From assembly GCA_003151315.1 (NCBI GenBank), contig PLXF01000065.1:1-10284 (forward strand): 10,284 bases of DNA, read 5' to 3'. The notes beneath the pieces were generated by a model, which saw nothing but the letters and a program-made list of their open reading frames with translations, was not told the DNA's origin and did no database searches. Positions 1 through 10,000 of this stretch are shown here, in pieces. Position numbers and translations under genes: made by a program. Source of the stretch: Parachlamydiales bacterium (GTDB taxonomy: Bacteria > Chlamydiota > Chlamydiia > Chlamydiales > SM23-39). Position 1 is the stretch's first letter. The number at the start of each line of letters is the position of its first letter.

Positions 1-41
1 TTAATGTTGAATTAATGTTATCCGGGCATTTTTGTTTGAAT

Positions 42-794
42 TTAGTGACTTTCAATTCGGTTTTCTAGAGTGCCATTCAAGTGGAACGGGTATAGCCGCG
101 CGTTTGAGAAGGGGAGTGATTCTACGATTTCTTGGAATACCCGTTCTTTACTTTGACTGCAGTCGATGGTGCGTAGAACCCCCTCTTGCTGCGCATAAAA
201 ATGGATCACGGGTTGAGTTTGGGCATGGTACACCTCAAGGCGCTTTAGGACGACCTCTTTTTTGTCATCTTCGCGCTGATAGAGCTCTTGTTGGCACGAA
301 TTGCACCTTCCCTGAATTTGGGGCGAATCGAAAATGAGATGGGAAGGACGGCTGCATCCTTTGCAGATCAGACGTCCTGAAAGGCGCTCGACAATGACAG
401 GATCGGCCAGGGCAAAGTAAAGGGCCGCGATCTGATTTGTGGCGCCAAGAGCGGCCTCCAGGGCCTCTGCTTGCGGGAGGGTACGAGGAAAGCCATCTAA
501 AATCGAGCCTCGTCGGCAGTCGTCTTGAGCGATCCGTTGGAAAAGCATATCGAGGACTAAAGCATCGGGGACGAGCTTGCCCTGATTGATAAACTGCTGC
601 GCTAAAATTCCCAAAGCCGTTTGTTGGCGCATATTTTCTCGAAACAGGTCCCCCGTAGAAATGTGGGGCAGTCCCAATTCTTGGCTTAAAGGGGCTGCAT
701 GGGTCCCTTTTCCTGCCCCGGGGGGGCCGATCAAAATCACAATCAAAGGTTTAGCGCTATCAGAGCCCCACATGTCGGTTCTTGTTGGTTTCAT
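42..794 (-). CDS. adk: Adenylate kinase with zinc-type LID domain
   Basis: Cytosolic enzyme of adenine nucleotide balance that interconverts ATP + AMP and two ADP. Visible in the 250-residue product: the P-loop GPPGAGKGT (residues 23-31), the AMP-binding STGDLFRE (46-53), DGFPRT (100-105), and a LID with Cys144, Cys147, Cys164 and Cys167 (C-x2-C-x16-C-x2-C), the pattern that binds structural zinc in many Gram-positive and chlamydial Adks. The LID is followed by QREDDKKEVVLKRL and a TQPVIHFY stretch that resembles chlamydial Adk. The start at 794 is the outermost ATG, with a weak GGA six bases upstream. Met8 is an alternative that would remove a hydrophilic leader but keep the P-loop. About 20 residues at the C-terminus (from 230) extend past the usual bacterial end, as in Chlamydia Adk. 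It is transcribed alone, divergently from the giant gene, and its stop codon lies 41 bases from the window edge. Confidence 0.96.
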   Translation of the reverse strand: MKPTRTDMWGSDSAKPLIVILIGPPGAGKGTHAAPLSQELGLPHISTGDLFRENMRQQTALGILAQQFINQGKLVPDALVLDMLFQRIAQDDCRRGSILDGFPRTLPQAEALEAALGATNQIAALYFALADPVIVERLSGRLICKGCSRPSHLIFDSPQIQGRCNSCQQELYQREDDKKEVVLKRLEVYHAQTQPVIHFYAQQEGVLRTIDCSQSKERVFQEIVESLPFSNARLYPFHLNGTLENRIESH

Positions 795-821
795 TTTCCG
801 GCCATTTATTTAGACTTGAAC

Positions 822-866
822 ATTCTAAGGGAGTTCCCCTTTTTTTGCTATCTAACCGGCTTTATA
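822..866 (-). promoter_or_regulatory. Candidate adk promoter region (weak)
   Basis: Two -10-like boxes can be read toward adk on the minus strand: TATAAA (plus-strand 861-866) and TAGAAT (plus-strand 822-827), each one mismatch from TATAAT. Neither has a convincing TTGACA-like box at 16-18 bp. The first would give a leader of roughly 60 bases and the second a leader of about 20 bases. This is a region call, not a mapped promoter. Confidence 0.3.
827..846 (+). terminator. Weak terminator-like hairpin with T run
   Basis: AAGGG (827-831) pairs with CCCTT (837-841) around a five-base loop and is followed by more T (T run 840-846). On the plus strand this has the shape of a minimal intrinsic terminator. 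It would stop transcription running antisense through adk before it reaches the giant gene's promoter. On the minus strand the same bases lie in the possible adk leader. The stem is only five pairs, so it may be fortuitous. Confidence 0.25.
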
Positions 867-1000
867 CTTTTCGTGACTCAAATCTTGGCTTTTGAGGAGC
901 CGTATGCGCCAGAACCCGATTCTTGAATCACGAAAGAATCTTGAACGTATTTTAAGTTAAATTAAAAATATAATTATTAGTTATCTAATCATTTAAACGG

Positions 1001-1029
1001 TTGATTTTAACTACTTTTAATGTTAAAAT
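1001..1029 (+). promoter_or_regulatory. Extended -10 sigma70/sigma66-type promoter of the giant gene
   Basis: TTGATT (1001-1006) matches four of six bases of the -35 consensus. A 17-bp spacer follows, then TAAAAT (1024-1029), five of six bases of the -10 consensus. The bases before the -10 are TGT, giving an exact TGn extended -10 motif (1021-1023). Upstream, about 945-1000 is almost pure A/T, as expected of an UP element. A start around 1036 would leave a leader of about 15 bases that just contains the ribosome binding site. Confidence 0.65.
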
Positions 1030-1042
1030 ATTTGTACAATTT

Positions 1043-1048
1043 GAGGAA
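1043..1048 (+). promoter_or_regulatory. Ribosome binding site of the giant gene
   Basis: GAGGAA sits directly before the ATG at 1051, with only three to four bases between the GAGG core and the start codon. This is tighter than the usual five to nine. It is the only good Shine-Dalgarno match nearby, and it supports ATG 1051 as the true start. Confidence 0.7.
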
Positions 1049-1050
1049 AT

Positions 1051-4000
1051 ATGACAGTAAATGAATCAGCGACTCCTTTACCGCGTCCCCCAGGGGAAAG
1101 ACCCCCTGAAGTCGCCTCTCCTCTAGCTCCACCTTTGCGTCTGGAGCCTCTGGCTCAACATGAAGATCCTAAGCCACTTAATTGGAAAGGAGCCGCTCCG
1201 CTTCCCTCCAAATTGGTTAAACAATCGAAAGCGCTCCAGGCTATCTGGAATGTAGTAAAATATATTTTAAATCTAATTGTGTGGATCTCGGGTCTGTGGT
1301 TAATCGTCAATCCGATCAAAAATCGCCTGTGTAAAAAATTCGAACTCGCTCTTTATGAAGACATAGTTCTCTCCTCGTCGGGCCGCCATCTAATGGGCGC
1401 ATCGACGAGCGTTCTACTCAATTATCTCACCGATTTTTTTAAACGCTCGCCTGAGACCCCCGCTGCGCTGGTTAAACAGATTGGGCAAGCGGCTCGTTGG
1501 AGTGAAAAGCTCGAAGCGGCCGAATCTTCTTGGACGCATGACAAAAAGCAGAAGCGGCTAGGCGAATTGGCCGCAGAAATCGGTCGAGAAATTCAAGCTT
1601 TGAAAGAAGGGGAATCTCTCCTCGCGGCTGGAGGTCTTTGCCTGAAAAATGTGCAGCAGCCCTTCTTGTCCCAGCAATTTGCGATGTATCGAGTGACTAA
1701 GGAAGCGAAGGGGTATCGATTGGAAGTTCATTCCCGCGATGGAATGATTGCAGGGACCTCTTTTTCTCTGCAAGAAGGGCAAGAGAAGATCTCTTCAGTC
1801 ATTGGTTTTAGTGGAATAGAAGAGGCCAAATTGTCCGATCCGGCTCTTTGGCATGCGCTGCTTTCTTTGCATCTCCCTCCCAGTGCCGATGATAAAGCGG
1901 GTGCTGAATGGGAAGGTTATTTTACAAATATTCTATCTGATTTTTTGGGAAGACCCGGCCTCGCTCTAAAAGGTCTGCTGGACTTGAAAGAGAACGGGCC
2001 TGGCGATTTGCAGACCGAATCCCCCTTAGAAAAACTGTTACCTCTATTCGAACAAAACCTCGAGCGCGAAACGGGGAATCACCACGCGGAAAGACAACTG
2101 AACCGTGTCCAAAATCTATGGAATGTAGTGTATGACAAAAAAACGGGGCAGCGGCAAAAACTCCGCCTCCATCTCGAAACACTCTTTAAATTTTTCGAAG
2201 CGGTAAAAGATGGGCTTGCGGAATTGCCCTTGCAGCGCTTCTACCTCAAAGAGGGGCTGCAAGCCCTTTCTCAAACCGTCGATACGCTGCATCAAAAAGG
2301 GTCGTTGTCTACTGAAGATTGGATTTCGATTTCGACAGAACTGAACGCCATCGAGCAATACGTGAAAGCTTCAGAGGAAAGACCTGCTTTAAAGGCTTCC
2401 CTGTCTTGGTTTAGCTCCTTACCCCAAGTGGCCATAGAAACAACGGCCATCCAAAAGCTGACTTCCGACTTAACCTACGCAGGGGAGATCCCTTTTCTCG
2501 AAGAGCAACCGAAAGTAGCACAGATCCCTGCGGCCCGAGAAGCGGCCCAGCCTAGCGCTAACGGGAAACTGATCGCTTTAGACGAGATAGACACCGCCTA
2601 TCGGGCGATGCAAGTGGAGATCCGCCCCGAAACTCTCGCGACCGATTTACAACGACTAGCCGCGCAGGGCAAAAAAAATCAAGATCGAGTCGTCGAAATG
2701 CAGCACGAGATTGTGAGGAGCATTTTGTCGCTTCCTGGGTGGGTTGAGTCCGGAGTGGGTGAAATCAAAAACAACCTTTGGCTAACCCTCTCGGTCTCCG
2801 AACGCTTTCATATATTGGAGTCGCTTACCGAGTTGTGCGAACAGATAGTCCTCCATATCCAAGACAATAACAGCTGTTTTCCCGATCGGATATCGGCATT
2901 GTCCCGCATTCGCAATCTCTCCGACTATCTCACCCGTATAGACGAGAAAGAAAGTGGCTTTACGCAACAATATGGTATGTATGCTTCGATAAGCGAACAT
3001 CGGCTATCCATTATCAGTTTTAGAGATCGCTTATCAGCGGCGGCGCTTAGGAATGAAGAGCAAGAAGATTTGAAGCACTGGCATTTACAGTATGCCAGAC
3101 GCAACGTATGGTGTGAGCAGAACAAAAAACTATCGACTAAAGAATTTAAAGATTGGCCGGCTACTAAATATAAGGAACTTTTAGTTCGGCAGCTGCAATC
3201 GTTAGAAAAAATACTTAAAGAACATATGGGGTGGCATAAGGCTGGGTGGCTCTCTAAACTTTCTTCTTGGGGATTGCCCATTGAGCACCCTATGATGAGA
3301 GCGGCGGCTAACAGTTTTAAGCTGGGAACAGAGTCATCAGATTATAGTCATAAGGGAAATACAACGCAAGAAGCAGTAATGGACAACCCCCAGAAGGCAT
3401 TGAAAAGGGTCTATTCCGATATTTTCTTGGGCGGTGTAGAAAGCGCTAAACGGAAACTCCCTTCACAACAACTTCCTTCAGTAGAGGATTTTCAGGCCTT
3501 TCTTCTAGCGTTAGAGGACAAAATGGCTATCTGGAACCTCCTCGGGATTATTGAAAAATCTCCCGAACTCCTCTCCTTTTTTGAATGCCGCTCAGCCTTA
3601 GAGATCTTTTTTATCCGAGGGATTAAAGAAACCCTTAAAGCCGATCCTGATCTACCCGCCTTTTTAGGTGATTTTTTCCGCCGCCATATCCACCGCTACT
3701 GGGATCGCGGCGATTGGGAATCTTCCCTTTTTCTCGTCCGTTTAGCCCACACTTTGCGGCTCTTCGAACCACAAATATGCGCCCACTTAGATTTTCAGCA
3801 ATTCGTTCAGGTAAAATTTGACACGTGCCAAGAGCCTGTTCAAAGGCACCTTTTGGCTACCGAATTTCTCTGGTCTTTGCAAAGACAAAAAAAGATTAGT
3901 TTGGCCGACGCAAGGCGCTTTTTGGTCTTTGGATTTTTCTTTGAGCATTCGCAGCTCACTCCTGAAAGTTTCGATCCCGTGATCGATGACGAGATCCGTT

Positions 4001-7000
4001 TTGCTCTTAGGCGTAGAGCCCCTTTTGTTGTGGAACAAATAGGAGAGGATATTCAATCGGTCCTCGATGAGATCTGCCTTTTGAAGGGGATCCCCCTTCC
4101 TGCGGGTAAATGGAGCGGGGAATATCCTGTCTACCGAGCGGGCGAGATCGAAATAGACCTGAGTCGAGGAGCGATTAACGACGATCGCACAGGATTTGCT
4201 CTTCCTCCGGCTCTTTTACGTTCCCTCTCTTTTCGGGAATTATTTCCTAAGTTACGCAAAGAGGCCCGGTTGGGGGGACAACCTTTAAAGATCCCTAATG
4301 GACATGCTTACACATTTAAAGACAGCCAAGGGATCGAGTGGCGCGCCGAAAGTAGGAGAGACCAATACTTTTTCTATAAAAAAGAGGAGGGACAGTGGCT
4401 CCAATATATCTCTAAGCGTGATTTTCTTTTGCCTAAGTCGCTTAAAACTCCTCTTCCCGATTATATTCAGAATCAGACTTTCTTCGTGTCGGCAAATAAT
4501 CCCCGGGAATTTTGGGTTTACAATAAAGAAAATACGCCGCTTTTTAAAATAAATTTACGTAGCAAAGACAAAAACGGAAACCAAACGGTGGATCGCGTAG
4601 ACGATTTGCGAGCGGGCGGCGAGATGCGGCAGAAGATGCAGGTTTCTCCTCTATCTTATATGGAACCTGTTCATCTTCATCCTTTTCTCTCATTTGAAGA
4701 GGGGAAACAGATCCTTGTCTGGTCGAAAAGCGGCACAATTAAAGAGATTGAACTGCCTCGCCACAATTTGCGATTTCGTATAGAGAAGGGCGGAGAGCTT
4801 ATTTGCGCCACGCCTCCGTTTCTGGGGTACAGATTGATGCGAAATACCGCCTCTTTTCCTGTTTTACAAGGGCTTCCCGTTTCGCTTCCCCTCGCGCCGC
4901 CTGTGGGATCGGAACATCTTCCTATTAAGTTGTTAGTTCCTCATTTTCAGGGATGGCATCTCGACATGAAACCTTCTCCCCTTTTAGGGATAAAACTTGG
5001 GTTTATCACGAAAAAGGTCCTCTCTAAGATTCTCCCCGAAAGTACTCATATTCCCAAATTCAGTTGGTATTTTTCTCAAAACGAAAATAGTCAAGAAGGG
5101 TATTGGACCTTCGAAGTCCCTCCGAGCGATCCCGAATTCGGTTCTCCACAAGGGGGAGCCCCTGTGTGCGCCGATCCCGAGTCTGTAGCCCCGCAGGCCC
5201 TTCTCGATCTCTTGGAATATACGCTTCATCAGACCGGCGTCGAAAAAAGGGCCGCCCTCTTTTTGGGCAAGCAGCTTTTGGAACAGCTACAGTGGGTTTC
5301 TTTAAAAACCTTGTCGGAAAAATCCCTTCGGGAACAAGTCCTTCGGATTGGGGCGTTGTCTCTGATAGGAAATCCCTTGATCGTTACACGTATACAGCCG
5401 GAAACATGTGCTCTCGGATTGCAGATTCTCCTAGCTCTTAAAGAAAAAGCCCCCTTCTTTTTAGAGTCGGAGATCGATGGGATGATTCTCTCTACAGGAA
5501 TGAGTTATTTCAAGCTGGGAAAACACATCGATCACAATAGTCGATTAACGCCAGTCCAAGAAGATAGTGTTCGAGAGATGATCTGCAAACAAAATCCTCT
5601 CTTCTTCGGACAACTAAATGCTAAGCCAGAGACACGAAAACCTTTTTTCCAAGCGCAATTACGGACGCGATCTATCTCTGGAGTCGAGGAATCTCTCTTT
5701 AAAGCTTTAAAAGAAAAAGGGACCCCCACTACCCCTATTTTTTCCCAAGATCTTGAGAAATTGATGAGAACCTTTCCTCGAGTCTATAAGATTTTGCAGG
5801 GTCCTTCAAACTCTCTAGATTTTCGAAAAATGAAGCTAACGTTCCGCTTAGCTCCTGCCTCTAACTTCACAGACTTTATGGAAATGTTGTTTGATCTTAA
5901 GGAGAAAAATCCCGGCTTGGTATTACCTGAACTTCCCGATGTGGCCCCCTTTAAGCTGACTTTCCAGGATTTTAAAGAGGATCAGCAATTATACAAGGCA
6001 CACAGACAGAAATCGGAAGAAACATTCAGGACTTTTTTTAAAGACGTGTCGGAACTCCTTCCAGATCCCGCAGCCATTGCAGCGCCTCCTCATACACAAA
6101 ACCCATTTCTGCCAAATAAGGATCTTCTTTCCAGTCTTCTTGATATCGCAAATGCAAAAGAAGAGCATGTATGGAAATTGCAAGAAATTCAAATCGAGAA
6201 AGCGGCAGGAGATAAGGGAAAAACCCCACCCTTGCAAAGTCCCGAAGAGTCCGATTTCCTTTTTTCTGCCGATGAGCTGTTAGAAAAAACCGAGGTGTTT
6301 TCTAAGGAAGCTTCTAAAGCCCCTCCAAAGCCCGATTTTTCCTCTTTAGATAAAGATCCTGAGCCTTCCGTGCAAAAAGAGGTTGATCGACTCAATGCCC
6401 AATTAGAGCGGTATGAAGCGCCTGAGCTCTTTTTGGTCAGAGACCCAGGTAAATTAGAACAACAAATAACCGACAAGGTGCTCTTCTGGGAGAAAAAAGC
6501 CCGCCAATCCCAAGAAGCGGTCGATCAATTACTCCAACACTCTCGTCAGCAATTCCAAGCCGCGGAAAAGATAGGGGGGCGTCAGCTCTTTGTCACGTGG
6601 AGCGATTTGAAGACCGCCTTTTTACAAGGGGATCTCCATTCTCTTTGCGTAGACAACAAATTGCGCGGCATTCAGGAGGCCGAGTTAACGAAAAAATTAA
6701 TCCACTATTACGCAGATAAAGGGATGCATAAACATGCCCTCTTTACTCAAAAAGAATACCAAACGGCAAAAGGGGAAAATCTTTTAGATTCTCCGGCCAC
6801 AACGGAAAACCTGTTTCGCCTCCTTACCCGAAAAAGGGGCTATAATCTAAACGTATATCCGAACCTCCTTGTCATTGAAGAGACCCTGGGCTTTTTAATG
6901 GGAGAGAACCAACTGAACATGGTGTGGACGGTTTTAGCTAATTCCCATTCGGTCTGCCAAGCGGTTACAGGTGCAGGGAAAACTAGCGTTATCATGGTCC

Positions 7001-10000
7001 TTTTGGGGCTACTCAAAGCGAATGGTCAAAATCTCGTTACCCTTAAATTCCTCGATCCGCTCTTCGCGGAAAATGCGCGGCATCTGCAAAAGAATTTGAG
7101 CCTAGTGATGAAAAAGCGGGTAACGACGCTCCTATTTTCACCCAAAACCCCGATCACTTTACGTTTAGCCGGCGGCAAGCAGCAATCGATCTTTAAAGAG
7201 ATGTATGAAGACCTTCTCCAAACGATCCAAGATAAGGGATGCGTCATCACGAATCGGAAAAGCCAGCCGCTCCTCGAGGCCAAGTTCATTGCACTTTTGA
7301 ATCGAGCGGCCAGCGGCGATTCTGTGCAAGAGATCGACCAAGAACACCTTTTCTTCCTCGCTAAAATTTTACATTTAATGCGCTCGCGGCAAGAGACCAT
7401 TTGTGATGAACACGATAAAATGCTCCATCCCCGCGATGAAATCCACCTTGCGTTAGGGCAAATCGACCATCCTCCTGAGTTTGCGATCGAAACGGTGAAA
7501 GAGGTGCTTGAGACCGCCCTTAAAGAGAAGGCGCTTCGCCTGGCAGAAAATGGACAAGCGGAACTGACTGAACAACAAAGAAGCTCAGCCTTAGAGGCCA
7601 TTGCTAAACAAATGGCCAACAAATGGGGCGAAAGAGGCCTGGATCCTACCGCCTGTTTCGAATACTTCTGGGGCCTATCGGATCGGATCATCGATCTCCC
7701 TTTCTCTGCCGAAATTTTAGACAAGCTCGCTTTGACAAAAGATCTATTCTTGACCTATTTACCCCTCGCTTTTTCCCAAACGGCAGGACAGAAATACATC
7801 CTTTCGGAAGAAGACGGGGAGAGCGTGATCCCTTGCGAATACACCGATATTCCTCGAGAAGGATCCCAATTTGACAACGTGATCGAGCGGCTTGTCTATT
7901 CGACCCAATACCATTTTCAAAAGGGGGTCTCTTCGGCTTATCTGAAAAGATGGTACGAGCGGCTTCGGCAAGAGGGGCTACAGGAAATGGAAAAAGACAA
8001 GCTCGACTCGTTAGACCAAACAGTGGCGAACCGAACGTTCCAGGACTATTTCCCTGGGCAGCTTTTACCGAAAATCATTTCCGATGTACAAATCGAAAAG
8101 TGGCGCTTGGAGATTGCCTCCGACCCGACGAAAATATCCCGATTTTTAAACCTCATCCTTCCCGATCTTTCCATTCAACGGCAGAAAGTGTCGATCGACG
8201 CGCAAAACCAGGTATCGATGTCTCATGCGTCCGCGGGTATTTCGGCTACTGAAGGGTGTGAACTAGGACTTCACCCCCAATTCACCCCTCCGAAAGAAAA
8301 AGGGGACGATACGGCAAAAATGGTCCGCAGTTTCTTAGCCAAAGCAGGGGATAGCCCTCAGTTACTGCGCTATATAGCCTCTCAGCCCCAAAATATCCTT
8401 TCGCAGCTAGTTGAACAACAGCCCCAAATTGGTGTTCTGATCGATGGAGCAGGGGCGCTCCTCGGCGTTCGACCTGAGGTTGCTGCGCAAACCCTATTTG
8501 AAAAGACCCAATTTGATTTGGCAAGCGTCTCCTATTTCGATCGGAGCGGGCACCTGCAAACGATAGGAAACGCCGATGCGCCCATGAGCCAAAAAGGGCA
8601 AATGTATCCCCACCACGCGGCCCGAGGCGCCGATGCTAAGCTTAGCCCCTCTATTCCAGCCCTCCTTTTAGCGAACGGCCGAGATCCATTCGAAGCTGTT
8701 TTGCAAAATGCGGGGCGCTTACGCCATCCGAGCCACAAATTGCAAATCGCCGTTTCGGAAGAAAGCGGCATCAAAACGTTAGACGAGCTTTTGAGCCGCT
8801 CTATAGCCGTTCAGGCAAAAGAAAATGGCGACAATCTCTACCGCTCCGAGCTACAAAAAATCCGCGATGCGGTCCGCTCAGCGATGCTCGATCGCCTGTT
8901 TCACCTCTGTACCCATGAGGAAATGGGCCAGAGTATCCAGCAGTTTAACCACTTCAAGGAAGCGGGCTCTTTTCTAGTAACAGATCAAGTAGAAGATTGG
9001 CATGAATCGGGCGTCTATTTCGCTTCCCACTCATCGATCCAGAAAAAAACCGAAAAGCCGGTAAATATTCTGATCAAAGCCAGAGACAAAGCCAAAGCGC
9101 TTTGTAAGCAATTCAAATTAGAGCAATCCCCCTGGCTCGCTCAATATGAACCTGAAACTCTAGAATCGTACATGCCAACAGGCGTATGGAATAATACGCA
9201 ACTAACCATGGGTCAACAGGCGCAAGTCGAGGTCGATGTTCAATTATCGGTTACCCAAGAAGCTCAAGTTGAAGTCCAGGCCATAGCCGATGAGGAAGAG
9301 GATCCCGCCTTTTATTTGCCTTGGGTGGATTTTTCCGACAACAGGAAGTTTGGTATATTGGGATTCTCAGACTTTGGTCGTATTCCACTTAAAATTTACG
9401 ACTATGAGTTGACTTTCACAGAAAACCATCTTCCGCTTAGACGGAAGGAATGGACCCAAAAAATATTCCACCGCACTCCGCACGACCGTAAGCAAAACCG
9501 ACTCCATTACATTGCCTTTGATTATTTCGAAGGAATTGGCAATAAAAATCCACTAGTTACGGCTCTTGATATCATGGATGTCCATCAGATTGTTTGGGAT
9601 AAATCTGAAAATTATCTGATCTATGACACACATACCCGCCGATTTATGACGAGAAACTCGGATTGGAGAGAAAGACCCCACCAAACAAGCAGGGCTGTAG
9701 CTCAACGTTATAAGCTCGACAAGATGCAAATAGACCTGGGTAAAGCATGGAAAACCCACTGGGCCTGGGAAAAGTCTCAGCGAACTATCATCAGCGAAAC
9801 TCAATTAAACGAGAGTTCAGCCCAACTTAAGATCTATAAGATGGAAATGGACTTATTAAACGAGAGTTCAGCCCGATTTAAAAAGATCCTAAAGATGGAA
9901 ATGGACTTGAAAGAGGAAGAGAAAACCTACTTGGCTTGGAAACAGTCCCAAACTATCATCGGAGAAACCCAATTAAACAAGGTTGTTGTCCAATTTAAAT

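Noticed and set aside
1..20. Direct repeat TTAATGTT at 1-8 and 12-19
   Set aside because: Eight-base A/T-rich repeat at the window edge, too short to distinguish from chance.
32..337. Plus-strand frame over the 3' half of adk
   Set aside because: Lies opposite a well-conserved adk coding region, and its translation has no recognisable motif.
2925..3281. 118-residue minus-strand frame in the low-G+C segment
   Set aside because: Checked as a possible inserted gene, but the plus frame continues uninterrupted and the minus product is Ser/Cys-rich without motifs.
7026..7724. 232-residue open frame on the minus strand opposite the ATPase core
   Set aside because: Ser/Arg/Cys-rich composition typical of an antisense shadow, no domain recognised, and it lies fully inside the strongly supported plus-strand core.
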